Counted from the stretch's first letter, positions 47,101-55,739 are shown. The stretch: DNA of 64,000 bases from Candidatus Aenigmatarchaeota archaeon (GCA_016932735.1 JAFGCI010000002.1:124001-188000), one strand, 5' to 3'. Program-made: numbers and translations. The notes: generated from the sequence alone by a model not told the origin.

Positions 47101-47855
47101 CGTTGGGAGAGTGTTCCGGCCAGAGCCTTATAACAGATAACAGTACAGGAACAAAGGAGGGCTGGTTCTCAATACCGCCAAATTCCACTATTCTTGAAGC
47201 GAAGGTCACATCTTATTCTTCCAACTACTGGACAGACAGATTATGGGTCAACAGCTCAAACACTCCTAACCAGAACTGGACAAGGGCATACTGGCTGGGA
47301 AATTTCTCAGATGATTATGAAACGCTTGGAGACCCGTACACAATAAACATACCAGTCGAATATCTTTCATCAGGAGGGAACAACTCTGTCAGGATAGGAA
47401 CAGGTCTTGTACCCGAAAACGGGACGGGAGCATCTCCTGATGACAGGACAATATTCGCAATATCAATAGGAGGTATAGGCCTCGTCGGATACAGTGGTGT
47501 TTTCCCGAAACTCAACGGAACCACTGTAACAATTTGGTCTGATCTGGACGGGGATAACATAGCAGATAAATCATTCGTGGTGGAAGTTGGTCCGAATCCG
47601 TCAGATGTTTTTGACCCGATGAATGATTCTATAGATGACGCATTCATGAGGCTTATCGACAAACTCAACTTCATATATGATTCCAATCCGGATGGTTATG
47701 GGAACGGGACAGCATCAAATCCTTATGACGGCGTCAACCAGACCAATCCGATTGACATAGAAATAACATCTGATATCAGTTTCAATTCAAATTACATTTC
47801 GAACGTTCCATCTCTGTGGGGACCCGCGATTCTGGAGGTAAGGACATGGATATAA
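44115..47855 (+). CDS. Large secreted von Willebrand factor A surface protein
   Basis: The 1,246 residues begin with a short signal-anchor (AIIAASIITVVVIFMTSLSF) of pilin-like style, followed by a long beta-rich, N-glycosylation-rich ectodomain. A VWA domain starts near 400 with the MIDAS motif TDRSGSM (D407, S409, S411) and many cysteines (CSGDTGC, CTCSAYP, CGCTCISCG). The VWA is interrupted by about 300 residues (515-835) of beta-sandwich modules (FEDDFESGNLDKWVID, IDDVMV) and resumes at AIAVMSDGGANTI. The C-terminal part is more beta-sandwich. The end of the gene overlaps the start of the next. It is probably an adhesin or cell-contact protein. Confidence 0.85.
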   Translation: MKKAFILSMDAIIAASIITVVVIFMTSLSFSYSSPEISYKRLYSSGKDAIAVMENAKVSSIYDMLDSDYITDCAITASEMNRTIVDMVGYFWSQGQSECAENLTRFIYENAFPGTRIGFGVFIDNSLIYNTTMLSPDYISRVSTVVSGYEKEKVVRGFISKVYLAKISKTSTIYSYFGGYVGDGNITKTITLPSDVNITECYFEADTGNNFTLYINGHNSGNYFPKTSNMSADRFIICNTSYQYDFCQNITEGQNVFEVNFTTINDNYIGGGYFRIKYKTSEFLESELQSGDTVSKRQYLPGIRGLINLYSSFYVPGTINNMSVYLRYKNNLSINEEGIPVYFVIGNREVYRENSTGFFNVTINDSVLSGHLNYSNTSGTTIPIRFGTETFLFSFGIGRSDSVLITDRSGSMDGCDVDTTACIHTDCSGDTGCQNRRLEIAKDVDKVFVDTMLNVSGNRVGLNGYGTCTCSAYPISNDSTALTSRIDTYDYDCGCTCISCGLIKAMQSIITEGIEISVVSRESGWLYNTSYPLNEPDLDENGSTWYNRTYNDTGWGSGEAIMGFENSPYSPSVNEDIGNNNGNYYFRKHFNITDVSDIGSAEVFVLADDAAEIYLNGNLIFNDTFNHLAEYWNRGGVLFEDDFESGNLDKWVIDSNNDGGVAAIDNEPYEGSYNAKFYGDGSSPNNIWVRKDINVSGRDNISFTYMWATEDLENGYQGYLDIYDGSWHNAVKGYALNNGRTQNPDYTTTSYQYAWEDIDLDDYAKTGNLSIRFRCTARYAERYDTFLIDDVMVREHVYINTSYFRNGDNVIAVKLRNDDSDSAKFDLELNYTQNRYKAIAVMSDGGANTIVSGEDCQYSSGSENPAKAQVIDFSCEARDRYGIVIYGIAFGDGAYPDTLKKAACWNCSSNDWIEGEGEDNCSRFFQSSNAEELVSIYNSIASDIANATYKAQTIQAAGNISLDNILYPDSYLEFNYTPYSRQLSYGEITINYESKTLGECSGQSLITDNSTGTKEGWFSIPPNSTILEAKVTSYSSNYWTDRLWVNSSNTPNQNWTRAYWLGNFSDDYETLGDPYTINIPVEYLSSGGNNSVRIGTGLVPENGTGASPDDRTIFAISIGGIGLVGYSGVFPKLNGTTVTIWSDLDGDNIADKSFVVEVGPNPSDVFDPMNDSIDDAFMRLIDKLNFIYDSNPDGYGNGTASNPYDGVNQTNPIDIEITSDISFNSNYISNVPSLWGPAILEVRTWI

Positions 47856-48565
47856 AATTCTTTTTATGTTTCTTTTTTGTATTTGCTTTGCTGATTAATA
47901 GTTCAAATGCCCTTATTTGCGGCATTTATTTTACCGACAGCAATTCTCCTGAATGTCAATTAATAGATGATTATATATCTGAGCAGACAGATTTACCAGC
48001 AGACCTCACTCTTATAATATATGATCTTGCAGATTCAGTAAATGCTAACATAGGAAATGATTTTCTAAACCAGTATTTTTTATCCGAATCTTACAGTTTT
48101 CCGGTAAATGCTCCCTTTATCCTTTTCAGCGAAGACCATCATCTTGCAGGCATTGATGAAATAAAAGAATGTCTTTCCCTTAAAATGAAAACATTTATGG
48201 AGTATGGGGGAAATCCATGTCCGGTTTTGGTATATCCTCCTGATAATGATCCTTCAGGAGATGGCGGGAGCGGAACTCCTCCGACAGACAGCGGTGATAT
48301 TCCGGGCAATCCCGAAATAAGAGTAATTGAAACAGAAAACCCGAAAGATGTTGACACCTATACAGAAAGCACAACAAGTTCCGGGAAGAGCGTAAACGAA
48401 GAAGAAATAAAATCTTCAGAGGATGCAATAAACAAAAAAATCAGGGAAGCCGGAATAGAGGAATTAGAGAAAAGTTTTATTGAGCAACTTCCTTATATCT
48501 ATATAGTTATTCTGGCAGTAGTTGTTTTCGTTGCTTTTGTAATCTACATCAAGAAATCAAAATAG
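47846..48565 (+). CDS. Membrane-anchored extracytoplasmic protein, possibly thioredoxin-fold
   Basis: The 239 residues have a signal peptide (FFLCFFFVFALLINSSNALI), an outer domain, a low-complexity Pro/Ser/Gly/Glu stretch (about 130-185) and a C-terminal membrane helix (YIYIVILAVVVFVAFVIYI) with a basic tail. The first outer strand ICGIYFTDSNSPECQLIDDYI has one Cys where a thioredoxin CxxC would end, and VNAPFILFSE fits the cis-Pro strand, so a degenerate thioredoxin fold is plausible. The start is ATG 47846, with GGAGGT a few bases upstream and overlapping the adhesin's last codons. Overlap suggests it helps fold or anchor that adhesin. Confidence 0.72.
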   Translation: MDIKFFLCFFFVFALLINSSNALICGIYFTDSNSPECQLIDDYISEQTDLPADLTLIIYDLADSVNANIGNDFLNQYFLSESYSFPVNAPFILFSEDHHLAGIDEIKECLSLKMKTFMEYGGNPCPVLVYPPDNDPSGDGGSGTPPTDSGDIPGNPEIRVIETENPKDVDTYTESTTSSGKSVNEEEIKSSEDAINKKIREAGIEELEKSFIEQLPYIYIVILAVVVFVAFVIYIKKSK

Positions 48566-48566
48566 T

Positions 48567-49397
48567 TCACTTGTTTAATTTCCTGTATAATGTAACCAGC
48601 AGGTTCGTTTTGACTGCCGAAATCATCGCCCAGCCAACCATGAAAACTAGACCGCATATTATTAGCAGAAGAGAGTTCTGCATAATATAAAACAGCATCT
48701 CTGTCTCTATCATATTTGTTGTAAAGAACTGGATAACGGCACCTGAAAACAATATCAATGTAGGTATAATCGCGATTAGGGCAATAAAGAAACTGGTGAC
48801 TGTTATGAACAACAATGAAAGGAGCACATGCATCCACCTCTTTCTGAAGATATCTATCGATTTGCTCAAAGATTCCGCAATGTTTTTCTTATCAACAATG
48901 ACCGCAGGCAAAGCAAACATCAGTAAAAGTGTCGCTATTATTGTCAGTATGTCCCCAGTTATATCTCCCATCATTCCTACAAGTGTGGTCGCTAAACCGA
49001 CAATTATTGCTGTTATCAGAAAAACCGGATAAATTTTCTTCGATCCTGTCCAGCACTTCCCGAAATCCTTTGGTTTCGGATTCAGAACCTGTTTCATAAC
49101 AGCGGCGTCGATGTAAACTTTGACCAGATACCATACTAGGAAAAGCAAAAGTAACGGAGCTATAGCAGAAGCAAATTCCGGTGAAGGGATCGTTCCGGTC
49201 TCCAGTGATAAAGAATACTCCATGACCAGACTTGAATTAAGAAAGATGTAACAGAGACCCAATGCGGTGGCAGTTACATCTGCTATGAAATAAGGCAGAA
49301 ATCTTTTGGGGCTGACTCCAAATATTAAAGCTTCCTTGATTATCTTGCCCCACCCGATGCTTATCCAGCCCATCAAATCACTATAATTTATTATCAC
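48567..49397 (-). CDS. Polytopic membrane protein (DUF4013-like layout)
   Basis: The 276 residues contain about six hydrophobic helices grouped in pairs. Conserved-looking cytoplasmic segments such as MKQVLNPKPKDFGKCW and DIFRKRWMHVLLSLLF are typical of archaeal membrane proteins of the DUF4013 or glycerophosphodiesterase-membrane-domain kind. No catalytic motif is seen. It converges on the anchored protein gene with one base between stops and has its own promoter. The family is uncertain. Confidence 0.65.
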   Translation of the reverse strand: MIINYSDLMGWISIGWGKIIKEALIFGVSPKRFLPYFIADVTATALGLCYIFLNSSLVMEYSLSLETGTIPSPEFASAIAPLLLLFLVWYLVKVYIDAAVMKQVLNPKPKDFGKCWTGSKKIYPVFLITAIIVGLATTLVGMMGDITGDILTIIATLLLMFALPAVIVDKKNIAESLSKSIDIFRKRWMHVLLSLLFITVTSFFIALIAIIPTLILFSGAVIQFFTTNMIETEMLFYIMQNSLLLIICGLVFMVGWAMISAVKTNLLVTLYRKLNK

Positions 49398-49467
49398 GCC
49401 TTAGTATAAATAGCATATTTGAAATTCCATTTAAAAAACGTTCTTTCAATACTATACTGTGATTATC

Positions 49468-49968
49468 ATGAAGACCCCTATATGTGAAATGTGCCTTCAT
49501 AGCGACACTCTCTGTCCGGAATGCAAAGAAAAGGTAAATTCTGGAAAGGTCACTGCATGCGATATAAGAATAGCCAGGAACCTTTTTAGCATTTCAAGGG
49601 AGGTCAAAGATCTGGACAATGTGGAGATTATTAAATGTATGGAATCTCCAAATCTGATTGTCGTTATCTGCAAGGAGGGCGATGCGGGCAAGATAGTCGG
49701 AAGCAACGGCATAATTGTCAAGAAGCTTGCATCGATACTTCAGAAACAGATACGCGTTGTCGAGGAACCCAAGGACAAGGAAGACATGATAAAGAAACTA
49801 CTTCACCCTGTACCCGTTCTCGGAATCAATATTTTATATACTCCTCACGGAGAAATGTTAAAAGTGATAATACCGAAAAACAAAAGGCCTCCGGCATCAG
49901 ACGAACATATGAGCGACATAATGAAAAAGATATATGATCAGGATATGGTTGTTGTCCCTGAAGAATGA
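49468..49968 (+). CDS. KH-domain protein with N-terminal zinc ribbon (NusA-like)
   Basis: The 166 residues start with a zinc-binding segment, PICEMCLHSDTLCPEC. A KH domain follows whose GxxG loop is in GKIVGSNGIIVKKLASIL, then a second, shorter KH-like or linker region ending acidic. It resembles archaeal NusA-type or ribosome-associated KH proteins that bind RNA. ATG 49468 is preferred to the in-frame ATT/ATG region at 49459 because GTGATTATC precedes it as a ribosome binding site. The ABCE1 gene starts nine bases after its stop, so a link to ribosome recycling is likely. Confidence 0.82.
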   Translation: MKTPICEMCLHSDTLCPECKEKVNSGKVTACDIRIARNLFSISREVKDLDNVEIIKCMESPNLIVVICKEGDAGKIVGSNGIIVKKLASILQKQIRVVEEPKDKEDMIKKLLHPVPVLGINILYTPHGEMLKVIIPKNKRPPASDEHMSDIMKKIYDQDMVVVPEE

Positions 49969-49977
49969 GCTGATTCT

Positions 49978-51780
49978 ATGGCATCCAAGAAGCGTATAAT
50001 AGTGATAGATAAAGAAAAATGCAAATCCGATAAATGCCCTTACCAGTGCATGAAAGTCTGCCCTGTCAACAGGACGGGAGATGAATGTATAACAATAGAT
50101 CCCCTGACGAAAATGCCGGTCTTCAGCGAGATAATGTGCATAAGCTGCGGGCTTTGCGTCAACAGGTGCGCAAAGATTGAGCATAACGCAATATCGCTTG
50201 TCAATCTTCCTGAAGAGCTTGACGAAGACCCGATTCACAGATACGGGTCCAATGCATTCGCCCTTTACGGGCTTCCACTGCCGAAAGCTGGTTCTGTGAC
50301 CGGCCTCATCGGACAGAACGGAATCGGAAAGTCAACAATAATGAACCTGCTCACAGGTTCTGTAAGACCGAATCTCGGTGTCTTCACAAGGGAATCTTCA
50401 TGGGATGAAATCATAGAAAGATTCAAAGGGACTGAACTTCAGAACTATCTCGAAAAACTTAGGGACTCCAAAATAAGAAGTTCTTTCAAGCCTCAGAATG
50501 TTGATAAGATTCCAAAGGTTATGAAAGGAAAGATTTCCGGCCTGATTGAGAAGTTTCCTTCGAAAGAGAAGGCAGAAGAGCTGCTGAAGACTTTCGATAT
50601 AGAAAGCATCAAAGACAAAAAAACGGACGAGCTTTCCGGCGGAGAGCTTCAGCTCCTTGCAATCATAGCAACGCTTTCAAGGGAAGCCGATTTTTATTTT
50701 TTCGATGAGCCTTCAAGCTATCTTGATGTGAAGCAGAGGCTTCTGATGGCTCAGGAAGTAAGAAAGGCCGCTGAGAATGCTGTCGTTCTAGTAGTGGAGC
50801 ATGACCTTGCCGTCCTCGACTATCTTAGCGATTTCATACACATAACATATGGGCAGCCGGCAGTCTTCGGAGTTGTTTCAAAGCCTTATGGTGTTCGTGT
50901 CGGGATAAACACGTACCTAGACGGCTTCATAAAAGAGGAGAATATGAGATTCCGCTCAAAGCCAATAACATTCCCCAAGATTGCGATAGAATCTGAGAAG
51001 AGGAAGAAATTTCTTGATTTTCCTGATTTTGAGAAAAATTTTGAAGGATTCTCCATGAAAACGGAATCGGGGAGCCTTCATCAGGGCGAGATAATAGGAA
51101 TTGTCGGGCCGAACGGAATCGGGAAGACGACTTTCATAAAGATGCTGGCAGGGAAACTCAAACCAGATAACGAGCCTGAGAATTTCATAAAAGACCTCAA
51201 TCTCTCTTACAAGCCGCAAAGGATAGTCCTTGAAAAAGACGAGAACTTCATGACAGTCCATGAATTTTTGGAGAAGACCATAAAGGACAATGTATATGAA
51301 ACCGAGTTCAAGAACATGGCAAGAAGCCTTGGTGTTGAGAAGAACCTTGAAAAGATGATGAATGTCTTATCCGGCGGAGAGCTTCAATCGGTCTTTATCC
51401 TGCGAGCCATCTGGCAGGAGCATAACCTCATATTATTTGATGAGCCTTCGGCATTCCTTGATGTCGAGCAGAGGCTTCTGGTCGCAAAGATAATAAAAGA
51501 CCACATAACAAAAACCGAGGTTTCCGGCTTTGTCGTAGACCATGACTTACAGTTTCTTGATGCGGTCGCTGACAGGATAATGGTTTTCGACGGGAAAAGC
51601 GGAGTTTTGGGGGAAGGCTACAAGCCCATGAGCCTTCATGCCGGCATGAACAAGTTCCTGAAAATTGTCAACGTGACGTTCCGACGCGATCCTCAGACAG
51701 GACGCGCCCGCGCAAACAAGAAGGATTCCCAGAAGGACCAGGAACAGAAAGCCAGCGGGAAGTATTATTATATGGGATGA
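49978..51780 (+). CDS. ABCE1 ribosome recycling ATPase (RNase L inhibitor homologue)
   Basis: The 600-residue twin ATPase has an N-terminal pair of [4Fe-4S] motifs (CKSDKCPYQCMKVCP and CISCGLCVNRC). Its two nucleotide-binding domains have Walker A GQNGIGKST and GPNGIGKTT, signatures LSGGELQ in each half, and Walker B FFDEPSSYLD and LFDEPSAFLD. ABCE1 splits 70S-type ribosomes after termination together with aPelota or aRF1. The C-terminal tail (about 570-600) is Lys/Gln-rich. It is cotranscribed with the KH-domain protein. Confidence 0.96.
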   Translation: MASKKRIIVIDKEKCKSDKCPYQCMKVCPVNRTGDECITIDPLTKMPVFSEIMCISCGLCVNRCAKIEHNAISLVNLPEELDEDPIHRYGSNAFALYGLPLPKAGSVTGLIGQNGIGKSTIMNLLTGSVRPNLGVFTRESSWDEIIERFKGTELQNYLEKLRDSKIRSSFKPQNVDKIPKVMKGKISGLIEKFPSKEKAEELLKTFDIESIKDKKTDELSGGELQLLAIIATLSREADFYFFDEPSSYLDVKQRLLMAQEVRKAAENAVVLVVEHDLAVLDYLSDFIHITYGQPAVFGVVSKPYGVRVGINTYLDGFIKEENMRFRSKPITFPKIAIESEKRKKFLDFPDFEKNFEGFSMKTESGSLHQGEIIGIVGPNGIGKTTFIKMLAGKLKPDNEPENFIKDLNLSYKPQRIVLEKDENFMTVHEFLEKTIKDNVYETEFKNMARSLGVEKNLEKMMNVLSGGELQSVFILRAIWQEHNLILFDEPSAFLDVEQRLLVAKIIKDHITKTEVSGFVVDHDLQFLDAVADRIMVFDGKSGVLGEGYKPMSLHAGMNKFLKIVNVTFRRDPQTGRARANKKDSQKDQEQKASGKYYYMG

Positions 51781-51810
51781 TTTTTGAATCTAAATTAAGA
51801 AGTAATATTA

Positions 51811-52416
51811 TCATTCTTTTTTTCTAATATATTTATCAGAAAAATCATTAAATTTCATGATGTCTTTATAATAATGCTTCTTTATGTCATCCATATTTCC
51901 GTCTAAGTCATCACATGTTACAAAAAGGCATTTGTTCTTTTTTGCCAAGATAATATGTAATAAATCTTGTACGTTCTTTTTTAATGGAAAATTCATTGAT
52001 AAAACAGTCAAATGTTTTAAATCGACATTATTATTTTCTATTATTTTTAATCCCAATATATGATCCAGACCTCCCCATAAGTATGCTATTTTTCTAACAG
52101 GAAAATTCTTTTCCTTCTGTAATTTTCTGAAAATTTCAGCCATAACCATTGATGAAGAATAATAGACTACACAGTTTTCTCTTTTTATCTTTAACAACTT
52201 ATCAATTCTGCTATCTTTTTTTATCTTTACACAATAAACCAAATTTTTTTCTCTGATAGGAATTACAGTAGATATATCTGATTCTATTTTAAATGCTATC
52301 TTATTCGTTTTACATTTCTGGTCGACATGTTCTGATTTCTTAAAACCTTCATCCACTTCTTTTAATAGAAAATTGTAAAATACATTGGTATCCAGATAAA
52401 TTTTTTTGATGTCCAT
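51811..52416 (-). CDS. PIN-domain nuclease-like protein
   Basis: The 201 residues follow the PIN plan: YLDTNVFYNFL with catalytic D9, an acidic MAEIFRKL, QDLLHIILAKK, and FVTCDDLDGN near the end. An extra segment of about 50 residues (20-75) separates the first motif from the rest. The gene is AT-rich, begins two bases after the SRP54 stop, and so is read with it. No antitoxin-like partner is visible, so it is not a clear toxin-antitoxin module. RNA cleavage is likely for the fold. Confidence 0.72.
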   Translation of the reverse strand: MDIKKIYLDTNVFYNFLLKEVDEGFKKSEHVDQKCKTNKIAFKIESDISTVIPIREKNLVYCVKIKKDSRIDKLLKIKRENCVVYYSSSMVMAEIFRKLQKEKNFPVRKIAYLWGGLDHILGLKIIENNNVDLKHLTVLSMNFPLKKNVQDLLHIILAKKNKCLFVTCDDLDGNMDDIKKHYYKDIMKFNDFSDKYIRKKE

Positions 52417-52418
52417 TC

Positions 52419-53762
52419 TTACATCCCGCCGCCCATTCCAAACTGCTTCATCATCCTTGCAAGCGGACCTCTTTTTAATCCTTTTCCGCCGCCCGCCATC
52501 TTCATTACTTTTTTTACCTGTTTGAAGTTTTTTATCAGTTCCTTTATGTCGCTTTCAGAAGTTCCGGAGCCTTTTGCAATTCTTGCGATCCGCGTGTTTT
52601 TGATGATATCCGGATCTTCCTTCTCGGGCTCTGTCATGCTGTCGATTATGTATTTCCATTTCTTCATCTTCTCTTCCTGGACATCCATGAATCCTGCAGG
52701 CATCTTTTTCATCATGCCGCTTCCCGAAAGCCCGGGAATCATGTCCATCATTTTCGATAGGGAGCCCATCCCCTGCATAGATTTCAGCTGTTCATAAAAT
52801 TCATTCAGTGTGAATTTCCCTTCCATTATCTTTTTGGCGGCTTTCTCATCAAAGCCTGCGGATTTTGCCTTATCGATGAGACCCTGTATGTCACCATAAC
52901 CGATTAACTTTGAAATGAACCTCTTCGGGTCATATTGTTCAAGGTCTGACGATTTCTCTCCGACTCCGATGAACTTGACCTTTGCGCCGGATGCTGATGC
53001 AGCTGCCAATGCTCCGCCGGCTTTTGCTGTCCCGTCCATCTTTGAAATAATTATTCCTGTGATTCCGACAAGCTTGTTGAATTCCTCCGCCTGTTTCCTT
53101 GCAGCCTGACCGATATCGGCTGGTATGACCAGCAGGACCTCGTCGGGCTTTATGATTTCACCGAGATTCTTCAGCTCCTTCGCAAGCTCTGCGTCCAATG
53201 CATCGCGGCCTGCAGAATCAAAAATCATGACCTCCTCTTTGGATTCTTTCAGAGCCTTTTTTGCGGTGGCCTCTGCCGTCTTTTCATCAGCGTAAACAGG
53301 AACGTCTATTTTTGCCGCAATCTGTCTTAACTGGTCGCGTGCTGCCGGCCTGTGGACATCACATCCGATAAGAGCGGGTCCCATTCCCCTCGTTTTGAAC
53401 CATTTGGCAAGCTTTCCTGCGTGAGTTGTCTTTCCGGATGCGAAGAGACCTATAAGCAGGATTTTTTGCGGTTTCAGAGAGAATGTTCCGGGCTCTTCGC
53501 CCAAAAAAGAAACGAGCTCATCATAAAGTATCCTTATGAAATATTCCTTTAATGTCAGTCCTGTGGGCGGTTTTTCTTTCAGTATTTTTTCTTTTATCCT
53601 GCTGGAGAGCTCAAAAACCAGTTTAACGTCCACGTCGCTCTGGAGAAGGACCCGCTGAAGGTCGCGGATGACCATCTCCACCGCTTCCTTATCGACAACG
53701 CCAAGGCCTGCTATTCTCTTGAACGTGTTCTTCAGGCCAGAGCCTAATCCGTCTAAGACCAT
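52419..53762 (-). CDS. srp54: Signal recognition particle 54 kDa protein
   Basis: The 447-residue GTPase has the helical N domain, the G domain with GLFASGKTTHAGKLAKW (G1; a variant of GLQGSGKTT), DVHRPAARDQL, DSAGRDALD, SKMDGTAKAGGAL, and GVGEKSSDLEQYDPKRF. The Met-rich M domain (310-447) has MQGMGSLSKMMDMIPGL and NFKQVKKVMKMAGGG to bind SRP RNA and signal sequences. It sends membrane and secreted proteins to the translocon. It lies after the aIF2-alpha gene on the same strand. Confidence 0.96.
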   Translation of the reverse strand: MVLDGLGSGLKNTFKRIAGLGVVDKEAVEMVIRDLQRVLLQSDVDVKLVFELSSRIKEKILKEKPPTGLTLKEYFIRILYDELVSFLGEEPGTFSLKPQKILLIGLFASGKTTHAGKLAKWFKTRGMGPALIGCDVHRPAARDQLRQIAAKIDVPVYADEKTAEATAKKALKESKEEVMIFDSAGRDALDAELAKELKNLGEIIKPDEVLLVIPADIGQAARKQAEEFNKLVGITGIIISKMDGTAKAGGALAAASASGAKVKFIGVGEKSSDLEQYDPKRFISKLIGYGDIQGLIDKAKSAGFDEKAAKKIMEGKFTLNEFYEQLKSMQGMGSLSKMMDMIPGLSGSGMMKKMPAGFMDVQEEKMKKWKYIIDSMTEPEKEDPDIIKNTRIARIAKGSGTSESDIKELIKNFKQVKKVMKMAGGGKGLKRGPLARMMKQFGMGGGM

Positions 53763-53801
53763 ACAATCATTTTATAGTATTATATTTAAAACAGAAACCG
53801 C

Positions 53802-54578
53802 TTACTTTCTCGCCCTGCTTTCAACTTCGAATGAGGCAACGCCCTGGTTTTTCTCTATTTCCTTTGATATTCTCTGGCTCTCGGCCTCAAGGGAAGACTG
53901 AATTTCCTTGAAATTCTTCCCGGATTTGGATATCGTGTATTTAGGAGCTGAAATGTATTTGACTTCAAACCCCGATTTCTGGGAAGCGAGAAGCACCTTC
54001 TTTATTATTTCGACACCTTCTTCTTTGTATGTTATGAGGTTAAGCTCTGACTTGAGTATATAGACTTTCTCCGAATAGTTCCTTTTGACCAAATCAATAA
54101 CAGCGTCTGACCATTTCTTTTCCAGTTCGCTTCTTTTCCTGAAAAGGTCTTCATTTTTGAATGCAATATCAAGTGCCTTGGAAACGGATCCAAAGCTTTC
54201 CTGCAATGGGTATCCTATATTATCCTGAATCTTTTCAAAGTCTATATGCATGTTTTTTGCGAGAATTTCAAGCATTTTCAGGGATTTCTGCTCTCTTTTG
54301 AATTCGTTCATCTTTCTTGATGCCTGTTCGTCAGAGACGCGTTTTGCAGAAAGAGATATGTGATTCCCGTCTATTTTCATTATTGTGCATACAAGATACT
54401 GGTTCTCTTTGAGAAATTCCCTTATGTTTCTGACCCATCTTCTGGCGACTTCAGAAACATGTATCATTCCGGTCAGGTTTTCATATTCGACGAGTTTTGC
54501 GAAAGCCGAGTTGGGGTTTATCGTAGTTATTCTGCAAACAACCAATTCGTTGAATTCCGGCTTCCCTGATTTTTTCAC
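53802..54578 (-). CDS. Translation initiation factor aIF2 subunit alpha
   Basis: The 258 residues carry an N-terminal S1 domain (ELVVCRITTINPNSAFAKLVEY, GMIHVSEVARRWVRNIREFL, HISLSAKRV), a central helical domain, and a C-terminal alpha/beta domain (EVKYISAPKYTISKSGKNF). aIF2-alpha joins aIF2-beta and gamma to deliver initiator tRNA. The start is GTG at 54578, whose bases overlap the S27e stop (GTGA), giving tight coupling. Place in the cluster after L44e and S27e is conserved in many archaea. Confidence 0.95.
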   Translation of the reverse strand: MKKSGKPEFNELVVCRITTINPNSAFAKLVEYENLTGMIHVSEVARRWVRNIREFLKENQYLVCTIMKIDGNHISLSAKRVSDEQASRKMNEFKREQKSLKMLEILAKNMHIDFEKIQDNIGYPLQESFGSVSKALDIAFKNEDLFRKRSELEKKWSDAVIDLVKRNYSEKVYILKSELNLITYKEEGVEIIKKVLLASQKSGFEVKYISAPKYTISKSGKNFKEIQSSLEAESQRISKEIEKNQGVASFEVESRARK

Positions 54579-54745
54579 TCGGCAACACCGATAATTTTAT
54601 CCTTATCGATTCTGGCCTTTCCGCCCGACGGCTGCGCGATGACCTCATCGCAAACGAGGCATTTCACAACCGTAGTTGGTTTTTCAAATACCACCTGTTC
54701 ATTGTGGCATTTCTTGCATTTCACTTTAAGGAATTTTGATGTCAT
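54575..54745 (-). CDS. rps27e: Ribosomal protein S27e
   Basis: ATG 54745 to TGA 54575 encodes 56 residues beginning MTSKFLKVKCKKC, with a second cysteine pair in VVKCLVCDEV. This is the four-cysteine zinc ribbon of S27e, followed by the usual PSGGKARID segment. It overlaps the aIF2-alpha start by four bases and lies nine bases after L44e. GTGATAATT precedes the ATG as ribosome binding site. Confidence 0.93.
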   Translation of the reverse strand: MTSKFLKVKCKKCHNEQVVFEKPTTVVKCLVCDEVIAQPSGGKARIDKDKIIGVAE

Positions 54746-54754
54746 AATTATCAC

Positions 54755-55039
54755 TTATGTCAATTCAAACTTCTTGACCTTGAAACCGCTTCTTGTGGAA
54801 GCCTTTCCACATTCCTTGCATGTATATCTGAGGTCAAGCCTTTTTGTCGGCTTTCCTTCTCCCTTGGGATTCGGTCTGGGGAACGAGCCGTAACCTTCCA
54901 GTTTTCTCTTGAATCTTCTCTGCGCCTGGCAGTTTGGATGCGCCTTACCCCTGCCCTTTTTCTTTGCCTGCTTTACTGTATGTTCTGTGTGTTTGTTACA
55001 TTTCGGGCAGAGCATTTTCTTTGATTTGGGGAATTTCAT
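54755..55039 (-). CDS. rpl44e: Ribosomal protein L44e
   Basis: The 94 residues start MKFPKSKKMLCPKCNKHTEH and contain AHPNCQAQRRFKRKLEGYGS and RYTCKECGKAS. This gives two CxxC pairs of a zinc-binding ribosomal protein and the conserved basic core that contacts the E-site tRNA region. I use the ATG at 55039, preceded by GGTGATAATC. The in-frame ATG at 55051 overlaps that site and would add four residues. Confidence 0.95.
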   Translation of the reverse strand: MKFPKSKKMLCPKCNKHTEHTVKQAKKKGRGKAHPNCQAQRRFKRKLEGYGSFPRPNPKGEGKPTKRLDLRYTCKECGKASTRSGFKVKKFELT

Positions 55040-55121
55040 GATTATCACCATTAACTATACATAAAGTATGTTAATAGTCATTGAGCCTTAAATTTATAAG
55101 CTTTCCCAAGAAATGGTGTTT

Positions 55122-55739
55122 TCAGGCATCTTTTCCGGATGCAGCAGACCTTATAATAACGCCTTTCTTGATTTTTTCTATGACTTTCGCATTTTCGGTG
55201 GGTACAGTGGCTATATCTCCCTTTTTGAAAGGTCCATACGGCTTAAGGTCTGTTCCCATGAACTCATGCATATCGTCTATAAAATCAACAACGCTGTCTG
55301 TTGGCTCTTCGTTCGGTTTTTCATTATTAATCGGCTGTTCTGGGGTGGGTGTTTCCGGCACCTCTTCTGATGGTGGTATTTGATTTGGTTTTGATGGAGC
55401 CAGTTTATGAGCCATTTCATCTCTGAATCCGGCAATATTATTAACAATTTCCCTGAAAAGCATTTCTTCGCTCTCAATCAGGTTCTGAGGCTCAACATCG
55501 CTTCTTACAAAATCTAGAGCGGCGTTGACTATCTTTCTTTCGCGCAGTTCAAATATGGATTCCAGACGCCTCTTGGCCGTTTCCAGCTCATCAGAGCTTT
55601 CGCCCTCAGAGACTGCCCTTTTCTTGCTCCCTATGTAAGCTTTAATCTCTTCAAAAAAACTGTCCGGTAATTTAGCTGGTATGGTTGAATTCTTCTTCTC
55701 TTCTTCGTAAATCTTTCTTATTCCTTCGAAAGTTATCAT
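55122..55739 (-). CDS. GINS complex subunit (Gins51-like)
   Basis: The 205 residues have the helical A domain (MITFEGIRKIYEEEKK, LPDSFFEEIKAYIG, RKIVNAALDFVR). A Pro/Glu-rich linker (125-155) leads to the small beta B domain (YGPFKKGDIATVPTENAKVIEKIKKGVI). That A-then-B order identifies Gins51, a partner of MCM and the primase in the replicative CMG-like complex. I start at the ATG at 55739, because the upstream in-frame extension to 55904 overlaps the primase gene and is low-complexity acidic. It follows the primase by 44 bases. Confidence 0.86.
   Translation of the reverse strand: MITFEGIRKIYEEEKKNSTIPAKLPDSFFEEIKAYIGSKKRAVSEGESSDELETAKRRLESIFELRERKIVNAALDFVRSDVEPQNLIESEEMLFREIVNNIAGFRDEMAHKLAPSKPNQIPPSEEVPETPTPEQPINNEKPNEEPTDSVVDFIDDMHEFMGTDLKPYGPFKKGDIATVPTENAKVIEKIKKGVIIRSAASGKDA

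Noticed and set aside
51811..52416. PIN gene as a toxin of a toxin-antitoxin pair
   Set aside because: No small DNA-binding or antitoxin-like gene is adjacent. The gene follows SRP54 directly, and the flanking 30 bases before ABCE1 hold no frame.
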